DNA of 64,000 bases, taken from NCBI RefSeq assembly GCF_015751785.1, contig NZ_JADOTY010000001.1:4340001-4404000 (forward strand), given 5' to 3'. Source of the stretch: Micromonospora vinacea. GTDB taxonomy: Bacteria > Actinomycetota > Actinomycetes > Mycobacteriales > Micromonosporaceae. The first letter of the stretch is position 1. Every line of letters starts with the position of its first letter. Of this stretch, positions 33,603 to 41,619 are shown piece after piece. Made by a program: the position numbers and the translations under genes. The notes beneath the pieces were generated by a model that searched no databases, was not told the origin of the DNA, and worked only from the letters and a program-made list of their open reading frames with translations.

Positions 33603-35522
33603 TTAGTTGGCCGGCGCGCGCAGTCGGTGCAGGCGCAGCGCGAGCTGCACCTCAAGCGCCCGCTCGGGCCGCTGCCAGTCGACGCCGAGCAACTGCCCGA
33701 CCCGCTCCAACCGCTGGGTCACCGTGTTGACGTGCACGTGCAGTTGCTCGGCGGCCCGGGCCAGGCTGCCACCCACCCCGAAGTACGCCTCCAGCGTCTT
33801 CACCAGCGCCGTACCGCGCCGGGCGTCGTAGTCGAGGACCGGCCCGACGGTGGCGCCGAGGAACTCCGTCACGTCCTTCTCACCCCGGTCACCGACAGTG
33901 CCCAGCAACAACCCGACGAAGCCCAACTCCACAGTGCTCGCGCCCTGCCCGGCGCGGCCCAGCGCGCCCAACGCCGTCAGGCACCGGTCCGCCTCCTGGA
34001 ACGTCCCGGCCAACGCCGCCGGGGTGTTCGATGGGCCACTCGCCCCGGCGGTCACCGGCCGGCCGGTCACCCGGGACAGGTCCCGGGCCACCGCGCGGGC
34101 GCTGCCGCCCGCGTCCAACCCGGGCAGCATCAGCACCACCCGGCCGTCACGCGCCGCGGCCAGTCCACCGCGCGCCGAGGCGTACGTGGTGGCCCACGAG
34201 AGCACCCGCTGCCGGGCCGATCCGGTCGCGGCGATCGCGTCGTCGCCCACCGCCACCAGCACGTGCGGTGCGTCCAGGTCCACCCCGAGCCGACGGGCCC
34301 GGCTACGCAGCGCGTCGGTGTCGCGCAGTGGGCGGGCGATCAGGTCGTCCAACAGCTCGCCACGCACCCGTCCCTCCGCCTCGGCGACCGTCCGGCGGAA
34401 CAGCAGCAGCAACGCGGTCACCAACGCGGCCCGCTCCAGGATGCGCTGGTCGGCGTCGACCAACTCGTCGTCCGGGCGCAGCACCAGCGCGCCCAGGTTC
34501 TCCGCGCCGGCCACCACCGCCGCGTACCAGAGGGGACCCCGGCGGACACTGCGCCCCTCGGTCCGCGACGCCGCCACCGCCTCGACGATGTCCGCGCGGT
34601 CCGGCTCGTCGATCTCACCCACCCGGGCCAGCAGGCGGCCCTCGGCGTCCAGGGCCAGCAGCGCGCCGCCCAGCACCTCGGTCACCGCCGCCGCCACGTC
34701 CTCCACGCCGCCGCCGCGCAGCACCAGCGCCGTCATCCGGTCGTGTGCCGCCGCGGCCCGCTCCACCGAGCTGCTGTGCGCCCGGATGGTGGTGTTCGCG
34801 GCCGACAACTCGGCCAACGCCGACCGGGTCTCGGTCAGCAGCCGCGCTGTGTCGATCGCCACCGCGGCGTGCGCGGCCAACGACACCAGCAGCGCCACCT
34901 CCTCCCGGACGAACGGTCGGGCCGAACGGTTGGCCGCGTACAGCACCCCGATCGACGTCGAGCCGAGCCGCAGCGGCACCCCGAGGATCGCCACCAGCCC
35001 CTCCTCACCCACCCCGGCGTCTATCTCGCCGGTGTGGTGGAAGCGCGCGTCCTCGCCGTAGTTGGCGGTGACGTACGGGGCGCCGGACTGGGCCACCAGG
35101 CCACCGAGACCGGCGCCCATCGGCAGGCGCAGCCGCTGGAACCGGGCCGAGACCGACCCGTCGGTCACCCGCATGTAGGTGTCGCCACGTTCGTCGTCGT
35201 TGAGCGTCATGTACGCCACGTCCGCGCCGAGCAGGTGACGGGCCCGGTGCACGATCGCCCGCAACACGTCGTCCAGGTCGCGTAGCCCGGCCAGGTCGCT
35301 GACCGTGTCGTACAGGCCGGACAGCTCGCTCTCCCGGCGGCGGCGACGCTCCAGCAGCGCGCGGACCCGTAACGCCACCGACTTGGCCTGCTCCAGCTCG
35401 GCCAGCCGGTCCGGCGGCAGCCCGGCGGCCCGCGCGGCCACCAGCGGTCCCTCGAACTCGACCGTCGCCGCCTCTCGGGCGAGCAACTCCAGGAACTCCA
35501 CCGGCGATGACATGGTCGACAT
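33603..35522 (-). CDS. GAF-domain PucR/CdaR-type transcriptional regulator
   Basis: 639 residues from the ATG at 35522. An N-terminal helical segment is followed by a GAF domain (about 80-215: RHLLGADVAYMTLNDDERGD, then PMGAGLGGLVAQSGAPYVTA), a second sensor-like region, and the C-terminal PucR helix-turn-helix. The last reads LVKTLEAYFGVGGSLARAAE, then LHVHVNTVTQRLERV. Regulators of this type control catabolic genes. The start is 14 bp after the stop of the short-chain dehydrogenase gene, so the two form a minus-strand operon. The effector is unknown. Confidence 0.88.
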   Translation of the reverse strand: MSTMSSPVEFLELLAREAATVEFEGPLVAARAAGLPPDRLAELEQAKSVALRVRALLERRRRRESELSGLYDTVSDLAGLRDLDDVLRAIVHRARHLLGADVAYMTLNDDERGDTYMRVTDGSVSARFQRLRLPMGAGLGGLVAQSGAPYVTANYGEDARFHHTGEIDAGVGEEGLVAILGVPLRLGSTSIGVLYAANRSARPFVREEVALLVSLAAHAAVAIDTARLLTETRSALAELSAANTTIRAHSSSVERAAAAHDRMTALVLRGGGVEDVAAAVTEVLGGALLALDAEGRLLARVGEIDEPDRADIVEAVAASRTEGRSVRRGPLWYAAVVAGAENLGALVLRPDDELVDADQRILERAALVTALLLLFRRTVAEAEGRVRGELLDDLIARPLRDTDALRSRARRLGVDLDAPHVLVAVGDDAIAATGSARQRVLSWATTYASARGGLAAARDGRVVLMLPGLDAGGSARAVARDLSRVTGRPVTAGASGPSNTPAALAGTFQEADRCLTALGALGRAGQGASTVELGFVGLLLGTVGDRGEKDVTEFLGATVGPVLDYDARRGTALVKTLEAYFGVGGSLARAAEQLHVHVNTVTQRLERVGQLLGVDWQRPERALEVQLALRLHRLRAPAN

Positions 35523-35536
35523 TGTGCTCAACCCCA

Positions 35537-36319
35537 CTAGTTGGCCGTCCAGCCCCCGTCGAGGGCGATCGACGCGCCGGTGATGAACGCCGCCGGCGGC
35601 GAGCAGAGGTACGCCAGCAGTTCCGCCACCTCCTCCGGCTCGATCAACCGCTTGATCGCGGCCCGAGCCAGCATGATCTTCTCGATCACCTCGGCCTCGT
35701 CGATGCCGTGACTGGCCGCCTGGTCGGCGATCTGGCTCTCCACCAGGGCGGTACGCACGTACGCCGGGTTGATGCAGTTGGCGGTGACCCCGTGCGCGGC
35801 GCCCTCCAGAGCGACCACCTTCGACAGCCCTTCCAGGGCGTGCTTCGCCGAAACGTAGGCCGCCTTGTACGGCGAGGCGCGCAACCCGTGCACCGACGAG
35901 ATGTTGATGACCCGCCCCCAGCCCCGCGCGTACATGTGCGGCAACGCCCGGCGGATCAGCAGGAACGGCGCCTCCACCATCACCCGCTGGATGTACTCGA
36001 AACGCTCCACGGGGAAGTCCTGCAACGGCGCGACGTGCTGGAGCCCGGCGTTGTTCACCACGATGTCCACGTCCACGTCGAGTGAATCCACCGCCGCGGC
36101 GTCGGACAGGTCCACACCCTCGGCCCTGCCACCAGCCTCGGCGGCCACCGCCTTGGCCGCCTCCAGGTTGCGGTCCACCACGAGCACCTTGGCGCCGGCC
36201 GCGCCCAGTCGCAGGGCACACGCCCGCCCGATGCCGCCGCCGCCCCCGGTGACCAGGGCGGTCCGACCGGAGAGGTCGACCTGCACGACGTGGGGGACCA
36301 CCACGGGTTCTGCCGTCAT
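35537..36319 (-). CDS. Short-chain dehydrogenase, 3-hydroxybutyrate dehydrogenase-like
   Basis: 260 residues from the ATG at 36319. Classical SDR: cofactor motif TGGGGGIGRA, DIVVNNAGLQHVAPL, catalytic Ser in INISSVHGL and YVSAK (Tyr and Lys). Strand order and the C-terminal ASIALDGGWTAN fit 3-hydroxybutyrate dehydrogenases, which interconvert 3-hydroxybutyrate and acetoacetate; the substrate is inferred. It precedes the PucR-like gene on the same transcript. No good Shine-Dalgarno was seen. Confidence 0.85.
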   Translation of the reverse strand: MTAEPVVVPHVVQVDLSGRTALVTGGGGGIGRACALRLGAAGAKVLVVDRNLEAAKAVAAEAGGRAEGVDLSDAAAVDSLDVDVDIVVNNAGLQHVAPLQDFPVERFEYIQRVMVEAPFLLIRRALPHMYARGWGRVINISSVHGLRASPYKAAYVSAKHALEGLSKVVALEGAAHGVTANCINPAYVRTALVESQIADQAASHGIDEAEVIEKIMLARAAIKRLIEPEEVAELLAYLCSPPAAFITGASIALDGGWTAN

Positions 36320-36662
36320 GGCGCAAGAAGTTACGAGCTGTGTGCTCCCCGGCACATGGGCCAGCGACACATACTCCGTACCAAAGCTGTGTGGCCCCAC
36401 CCGTCCCTGCCGCCCGCCTCCGCCGCGCCTCGCGACGCCGCGCCCCGCCGAGCCTCGCGACGCCGGGCCCGAGCGTCGTCAAGATCCGCGCAATATCGGG
36501 GATGTTGCTGTCTCGTTCGCGTCGGAGGCAGCAACATCCGGGAAGTTGCGGAGATCTTGGTGTGGGGTGCGGGGTGCGGGGGCGTGTCCCGTGGGGCTGG
36601 TGGGAAGGGCGCCGGTTAGGGTGTCGAACACACGTACTGCTGACGGCTGGGGAGGGGGCGGC
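36320..36662. other. Divergent intergenic region between SDR gene and ruvC
   Basis: 343 bp without a gene. It holds two direct copies of AGCTGTGTG (36336-36344 and 36385-36393) close to the SDR start, a GC-rich stretch with two near-identical units of GCCTCGCGACGCCG, and the long imperfect hairpin at 36480-36559. The G-rich Shine-Dalgarno of ruvC (GGGGAGG) lies at its right end. Promoters for both directions must lie here but could not be pinned down. Confidence 0.7.
36480..36559. repeat. Long imperfect hairpin with GATC near its ends
   Basis: Two 31-base arms (36480-36510 and 36529-36559) pair at 25 of 31 positions around an 18-base loop. The loop-proximal part GGATGTTGCTG and the outer CAAGATC are perfect; the mismatches cluster in the middle. 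It lies between divergent genes, so it is not a simple terminator. Confidence 0.65.
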
Positions 36663-37190
36663 GTGCGCGTGCTCGGTGTGGACCCGGGGTTGACCCGGTG
36701 TGGGGTGGGCGTGGTCGAGGGTGTGCCCGGACGGCCCTGCACGCTGGTCGCCTACTACGTGGTCTACACCGATCCGGCCGACGACCTGGCGCTGCGGCTG
36801 TTGCACCTGGACCGGTCGCTGAACAAGCTGGTCGCCGAGCACCAACCGGAGAGCGTCGCCGTCGAGCGGGTGTTCAGTCAGCACAACGTTCGTACCGTGA
36901 TGGGCACCGCGCAGGCCAGTGGCATCGCCGTGCTGGCCGGGGCGCGGGCCGGGCTGCCGGTGCAGACGTACACGCCGAGCGAGGTGAAGGCGGCCGTGAC
37001 CGGGTCCGGTCAGGCCGACAAGGCGCAGATGACCGCGATGGTGACCCGGCTGTTGCGGCTGGCCGAGCCGCCGAAGCCGGCGGACGCCGCCGACGCGCTG
37101 GCCCTGGCCATCTGTCACGTGTGGCGCGGCGGGACCCGCTCCAAGCTGGCCGCCGCGGCCGACCGGGCACGACGAGGAGGAGCACGATGA
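36663..37190 (+). CDS. ruvC: Holliday junction endodeoxyribonuclease RuvC
   Basis: 175 residues from the GTG at 36663 with GGGGAGG upstream. The RNase-H fold has acidic catalytic residues at Asp7 (GVDPGLTRCG), Glu68 (VAVERVF) and the late acidic pair in DAADALALAICH. It resolves Holliday junctions together with RuvAB. It overlaps ruvA by 4 bp. The frequent upstream neighbour yebC is not present here. Confidence 0.96.
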   Translation: MRVLGVDPGLTRCGVGVVEGVPGRPCTLVAYYVVYTDPADDLALRLLHLDRSLNKLVAEHQPESVAVERVFSQHNVRTVMGTAQASGIAVLAGARAGLPVQTYTPSEVKAAVTGSGQADKAQMTAMVTRLLRLAEPPKPADAADALALAICHVWRGGTRSKLAAAADRARRGGAR

Positions 37191-37789
37191 TCGCCAGCGT
37201 GCGCGGCACGGTGACCGCGACGGGTCCGGACCAGGCCGTGATCGAGGTCGGCGGGGTCGGGCTCGCCGTGCACTGCGCCCCGGGGACCCTCGCGGAGCTG
37301 CGGGTCGGCCAGGTCGCCCGGCTCGCCACCAGCCTGATCGTGCGGGAAGACTCGCTGACCCTCTACGGCTTCGCCGACGACGACGCCAAGTCGCTGTTCG
37401 AGCTGCTCCAGACCGCCAGTGGGGTCGGCCCGCGACTGGCCCAGGCGGTGCTGGCGGTGCACACCCCGGACGCGGTGCGCAAGGCGATCGCCAACGCTGA
37501 CACGGCCGCCCTGACCCGCGTACCCGGGATTGGCAAGAAGGGTGCGGAACGCCTCGTGTTGGAGCTGCGCGACCGGATCGGCCCGGTGCCGATCGGCGCC
37601 GACGGTGTAGCCGGGGTGACCCGCGGCAGCTGGCCCGACCAGGTCCGGCAGGCGCTGGTGGGGCTGGGCTGGACGGCCGGTCAGGCCGATCAGGCGGTAG
37701 CCGCGGTGGCGGAGTCGATCGAGGGTGAGACCCCGCCGGTGCCGGTCCTGCTCAAGCAGGCCATCCGACTGCTCGGCCGCACCCGATGA
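37187..37789 (+). CDS. ruvA: Holliday junction DNA helicase subunit RuvA
   Basis: 200 residues: N-terminal OB domain (MIASVRGTVTATGPDQAVIE), two helix-hairpin-helix motifs (LLQTASGVGPRLAQAVL and LTRVPGIGKKGAERLVLEL), a linker, and a C-terminal three-helix domain that contacts RuvB. The start overlaps ruvC and the stop overlaps the first of two relay micro-ORFs (ATGA at 37786-37789). Confidence 0.97.
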   Translation: MIASVRGTVTATGPDQAVIEVGGVGLAVHCAPGTLAELRVGQVARLATSLIVREDSLTLYGFADDDAKSLFELLQTASGVGPRLAQAVLAVHTPDAVRKAIANADTAALTRVPGIGKKGAERLVLELRDRIGPVPIGADGVAGVTRGSWPDQVRQALVGLGWTAGQADQAVAAVAESIEGETPPVPVLLKQAIRLLGRTR

Positions 37790-37821
37790 CCGCCCGGTCG
37801 CGAATGAAGGCGGCACGATGA
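37786..37821 (+). CDS. Shortened relay micro-ORF between ruvA and ruvB
   Basis: An 11-codon frame MTARSRMKAAR. Its ATG overlaps the ruvA stop and its TGA overlaps the ATG of the next micro-ORF (37818-37821). Its ends match the start and end of the full unit that follows, so it looks like a copy that lost about 27 internal bases. Confidence 0.6.
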   Translation: MTARSRMKAAR

Positions 37822-37880
37822 GCGCGAGGAGTGAGCCGGGTTTGCGAGCCCCGCAGTCGCGAATGAAGGCGGCACGATGA
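37818..37880 (+). CDS. Relay micro-ORF, MSARSEP family (copy before ruvB)
   Basis: A 20-codon frame MSARSEPGLRAPQSRMKAAR. It starts on the ATGA overlap with the short micro-ORF and ends on an ATGA overlap with ruvB (37877-37880). The base sequence GAAGGCGGCACG at its end supplies GAAGG 7 bases before the ruvB ATG, a usable Shine-Dalgarno. Confidence 0.7.
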   Translation: MSARSEPGLRAPQSRMKAAR

Positions 37881-38944
37881 GCGAGACCGAGGGGCTCGTC
37901 TCGGCGTACGTCAGTGACGCCGACCGGGACGCGGAGGCCACCGTCCGGCCGAGGCGGTTGGCCGAGTTCATCGCCCAGGACCGGGTGCGCGACCAGCTCG
38001 ACCTGTTGTTGCAGGGCGCCATGCGACGGGGGTCGCCACCGGATCACATCCTGCTGTCGGGTCCACCGGGTCTGGGTAAGACGAGTCTGGCCAACATCGT
38101 CGCCGCCGAGTTGGGCGCGGGCATCCGGGTGACCAGCGGCCCGGCGATCGAGCGTTCCGGTGATCTGGCGGCGATCCTGACCAGCCTCGCCGAGGGCGAC
38201 GTGCTCTTCATCGACGAGATTCATCGGATCGCGCGCCCGGCCGAGGAGTTGCTGTACAGCGCGATGGAGGACTTCCGGGTCGACGTGGTGGTCGGCAAGG
38301 GTCCGGGGGCGACGGCGATCCCGTTGGACGTCGAGCCGTTCACCCTGGTCGGCGCGACGACCCGCTCGGGCCTGTTGACCGGGCCGATGCGGGACCGGTT
38401 CGGTTTCGTCGCGCACCTCGACTTCTACGCTCCGGCGGATCTGGAGACGTTGCTGCACCGTTCGGCGCGGATCCTGGGGGTGCCGATCACTCCGGAGGGT
38501 GCGACCGAGATCGCCGGTCGGTCGCGGGGCACGCCGCGGATCGCCAACCGGCTGCTGCGCCGGGTCCGTGACTACGCCGAGGTCCGGGCGGACGGGGTGG
38601 TCGATCTCGACACCGCCCGTGCGGCCCTGATCGTGTACGACGTGGACGCGCTGGGCCTGGACCGGCTGGACCGTGCGGTGTTGACCGCCCTGGTCGACTC
38701 GTTCCGGGGCGGTCCGGTCGGGTTGTCCACCCTCGCTGTGGCGGTGGGGGAGCAGCCGGACACGGTGGAGGAGGTCTGCGAGCCGTTCCTGGTGCGAGCC
38801 GGGCTGTTGGCCCGGACGCCTCGGGGTCGGGTGGCGACCGAGGCCGCCTGGCGGCATCTGGGCCGTACACCGCCGAATGGTACATTTGGTGCAGATGCTC
38901 CACCAGTGCCCGACTTGTTCTCGTTGGATGTCGATCAGCCGTGA
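37877..38944 (+). CDS. ruvB: Holliday junction branch-migration helicase RuvB
   Basis: 355 residues. AAA+ motor with Walker A GPPGLGKTSLANIV, Walker B LFIDEIHRI, sensor 1 GATTRSGLLTGPMRDRFG, the arginine finger in the same region, and a C-terminal winged helix (LVRAGLLARTPRGRVATEAA). It starts on the overlap with the micro-ORF rather than on the ruvA stop, an arrangement that keeps the three ruv genes coupled. Confidence 0.97.
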   Translation: MSETEGLVSAYVSDADRDAEATVRPRRLAEFIAQDRVRDQLDLLLQGAMRRGSPPDHILLSGPPGLGKTSLANIVAAELGAGIRVTSGPAIERSGDLAAILTSLAEGDVLFIDEIHRIARPAEELLYSAMEDFRVDVVVGKGPGATAIPLDVEPFTLVGATTRSGLLTGPMRDRFGFVAHLDFYAPADLETLLHRSARILGVPITPEGATEIAGRSRGTPRIANRLLRRVRDYAEVRADGVVDLDTARAALIVYDVDALGLDRLDRAVLTALVDSFRGGPVGLSTLAVAVGEQPDTVEEVCEPFLVRAGLLARTPRGRVATEAAWRHLGRTPPNGTFGADAPPVPDLFSLDVDQP

Positions 38945-39084
38945 TGTGAACGTGATCTGTGCCGCATTCGGCGTTCTCAGGTGCAGGGTTTAGACTTCGC
39001 CGCGGTCTGTACAGGACGTGAGAATCCGCCTCCGCTCCGGCACCCACGGTGCCGGGCAGGTGGCCAATGGGAAGGTCAGTAACC

Positions 39085-39423
39085 GTGCATTACGCAGCAG
39101 CGGGTGGCGGGGCCGGCGGTTTCACGCCGATCCTGATGATCGCCCTGCTCTTCGGTGTCATGTACTTCATGATGATCCGGCCCCAGCAGAAGCGCCGCAA
39201 AGAGGCGGAGTCGATGCAGTCCAACCTCGGTCCCGGCGACGAGGTCGTGACCATCGGTGGGCTCTACGGCACGGTCACCGGCATCGAGGACGACACTGTC
39301 CTGATCGAGGTCGCACCGGGCGTGCAGACCCGCTACGCCCGCCCGGCCATCGCGCGGGTGGTCACCCGCGCGGAACTGCCGAGCGAGCCGGTCACCGAGG
39401 ACGCGGACACCGTCAAGGAGTGA
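39085..39423 (+). CDS. yajC: Preprotein translocase accessory protein YajC
   Basis: 112 residues from the GTG at 39085, with GGGAAGG 9 bases upstream. One N-terminal membrane helix (FTPILMIALLFGVMYFMMI), the typical RPQQKRRKE turn, and a cytoplasmic domain (GPGDEVVTIGGLYGTVTGIE). It associates with SecDF. There is a 275-bp gap to secD, with GC-rich repeats and the AT-rich stretch GTGAAAACTGGATAG, a possible promoter. Confidence 0.92.
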   Translation: MHYAAAGGGAGGFTPILMIALLFGVMYFMMIRPQQKRRKEAESMQSNLGPGDEVVTIGGLYGTVTGIEDDTVLIEVAPGVQTRYARPAIARVVTRAELPSEPVTEDADTVKE

Positions 39424-39698
39424 CCCCCCCCGGGGAGCGGCGAGTCCGGCGTACGGCCGGTCGGCCGGCTTCCGGGTCGTCGCGCCCGACGGGGCAGCGG
39501 ACGAGACGTGAAAACTGGATAGTTGGGTCGACGCCGGGCGTCGGCACGTTCCCGTGACCGTCGGCGTTCCGCGCCGGGGTGCCCGGTCCTCGTGTCGGCA
39601 TTCCGTCGGCTCAAGGCAGACCCCGTCGGGCGGGACCCCCGGCCCGACACCGCCGCCGCTGCGACAGCGGCGCGACCGTACAGGGAGACAGGACAGCC

Positions 39699-41618
39699 GT
39701 GGCACCACCTCAGGGACAGATGCGCCCCGGGCGGCAGCTCGCCGTGCTCGGGTTCATCTTCGTGGTCCTTTATCTTTTGGTGTTCTTCGCTGGCGCCAGC
39801 GGCAGCTGGAAGGACCGGCTCGAGCCCAAGCTCGGTCTGGACCTGATCGGCGGCACGCGGGTGACGCTGGAGGCGACCAACAGCGTCGACGGCAAGCCCC
39901 CGACGGCGGAGAACCTCGAAGAGGCCCGCGAGATCATCGAGAGCCGGGTCAACGCGTTCGGCGTGGCCGAGGCCGAGGTGGTCACCGAGGGCAACCGCAA
40001 CATCGTCATCTCCCTGCCCGGCGAGAACCGGAACCTCGACGACGTGGGCGAGGCGGCCGAGCTGCGGTTCCGCAAGGTGCTCAAGGCCGCCTCCGGCAGC
40101 GGGGTGGCCGAGGCGCCGCCCGCCGCCACGCCGGCCCCGTCCGGTAGCGCCGCCCCGACCGGCAGTGCGACCCCGTCCGGCGCCGCGACCCCGACCCCGA
40201 CGGGCAGCGCCTCGCCGAAGGTGACCTCGTCGCCCAGCGGCGGTCAGGGCGGAATGGCCCCGGCGTCGCCCAGCGCCACGCCGACCCCCTCCGCGTCCGC
40301 CACTGCCTCGCCGAGCGCCTCCGCACCCAGTGCCAGTGCCGAGCCGGTGCCGGCCAGCGTCGAGCAGCAGCGCAAGGTCGTCGAGCAGAAGGTCGGCGCC
40401 GCCGCGTGGCAGGCCGCCAACGGGCTGCAGGCCCCGGCCGATCTGACCGCGGACCCGTCGCTGGCCGAGAAGCTCAAGCCGTTCGGCACGCTGTCTCCGC
40501 AGGAGGTCGCGGTGCTGCCGGCGCAGATGCAGTTCAACGTGCCGACGATCGGCTGCGCGCAGCTCGACCAGCGCCCCCCGGCGTCGATCTCCGACCCGAA
40601 GCAGCAGGTGGTCTCCTGCGAGGACGGCGCGTCGAAGTACCTGCTCGACCAGGCCAAGGTCGAGGGCACCGACGTGTCCGACGCCGACGCGGTGCTCGAC
40701 CAGACGAACGCCTGGGTGGTCAGCCTGGACTTCACCGGCGACGGCCAGGGCAAGTGGACCTCGCTGACCCGTGAGGCGTTCAACAACGAGGGCCAGGCCT
40801 GCGACGCGACAGCGCTGGGTCAGGACGGCAAGTGCCGGGTGGCCGTCGTGCTGGACAACAAGATCGTCTCCTCCCCGGAGATCCAGGGCGTGCTGACCGG
40901 CAACTCCCAGATCACCGGCACCTTCACCCAGAAGGACGCCAGCACCCTCGCCGGTCAGCTCCGCTACGGCGCGCTGCCGGTGACCTTCGAGCAGCAGGAG
41001 GCGCAGAACGTCACCGCGACGCTGGGTGCCAGCCACCTGCGCGCCGGTCTGCTCGCGGCCGGTATCGGCATGCTGCTGGTCATCATCTACGCGTTCTTCT
41101 ACTACCGGCTGCTCGGCTCGGTGATCTTCCTGAGCCTCATCCTCTCGGCGCTGCTGGTCTTCGGCGCGCTGGTGGTGCTCGGTCGGCAGATCGGCTTCAC
41201 GCTCACCCTCGCCGGCATCGCCGGAATGATCGTCTCGCTCGGTGTGGCGGCGGACTCGTTCGTCATCTACTTCGAACGACTGAAAGACGAGATCCGGGAG
41301 GGGCGCAGCCCGCGTAGCGCGGTGCCCCGTGCCTGGATCCGGGCCCGTCGGACGATCATCTCGGCCAACGCGATCACCCTGCTCTCCGCTGTGGTGCTCT
41401 ACGTGGTCTCGGTCGGCACGGTCAAGGGCTTCGCGTTCGCGCTCGGCCTGGCCACCGTCCTGGACCTGGTCGTGGTCTTCCTCTTCCGGCACCCGATCAT
41501 GACGATGTTCGCCCGGACCCGGGCGTTCCTGTCCCCGCGGGTCAGCGGTCTGGGCCGGGCACTTCCGGCCCGCAACCAGCCGACTCAGCCCCGCAACCCG
41601 CGCGCCAAGGAGGCCTGA
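39699..41618 (+). CDS. secD: Protein translocase subunit SecD
   Basis: 639 residues from the GTG at 39699. N-terminal membrane helix, the P1 domain beginning LGLDLIGGTRVTLEA, and C-terminal five-helix RND-like bundle (LGASHLRAGLLAAGIGMLLV through AADSFVIYFERLKDEIREGR). The extracytoplasmic region carries an insert of about 85 residues made almost entirely of Ser, Pro, Thr, Ala and Gly (nucleotides about 40110-40360), so the protein is longer than typical SecD. It works with SecF to complete protein export using the proton gradient. The secF ATG follows after 1 bp. Confidence 0.95.
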   Translation: MAPPQGQMRPGRQLAVLGFIFVVLYLLVFFAGASGSWKDRLEPKLGLDLIGGTRVTLEATNSVDGKPPTAENLEEAREIIESRVNAFGVAEAEVVTEGNRNIVISLPGENRNLDDVGEAAELRFRKVLKAASGSGVAEAPPAATPAPSGSAAPTGSATPSGAATPTPTGSASPKVTSSPSGGQGGMAPASPSATPTPSASATASPSASAPSASAEPVPASVEQQRKVVEQKVGAAAWQAANGLQAPADLTADPSLAEKLKPFGTLSPQEVAVLPAQMQFNVPTIGCAQLDQRPPASISDPKQQVVSCEDGASKYLLDQAKVEGTDVSDADAVLDQTNAWVVSLDFTGDGQGKWTSLTREAFNNEGQACDATALGQDGKCRVAVVLDNKIVSSPEIQGVLTGNSQITGTFTQKDASTLAGQLRYGALPVTFEQQEAQNVTATLGASHLRAGLLAAGIGMLLVIIYAFFYYRLLGSVIFLSLILSALLVFGALVVLGRQIGFTLTLAGIAGMIVSLGVAADSFVIYFERLKDEIREGRSPRSAVPRAWIRARRTIISANAITLLSAVVLYVVSVGTVKGFAFALGLATVLDLVVVFLFRHPIMTMFARTRAFLSPRVSGLGRALPARNQPTQPRNPRAKEA

Positions 41619-41619
41619 G

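Noticed and set aside
33603..37118. A 1171-codon minus-strand open frame that seems to fuse a regulator, a dehydrogenase-region frame and more.
   Set aside because: Only the last 639 codons look like protein (PucR-like regulator). The rest runs antisense to ruvC or out of frame with the clear SDR gene, as high-GC DNA often lacks stops.
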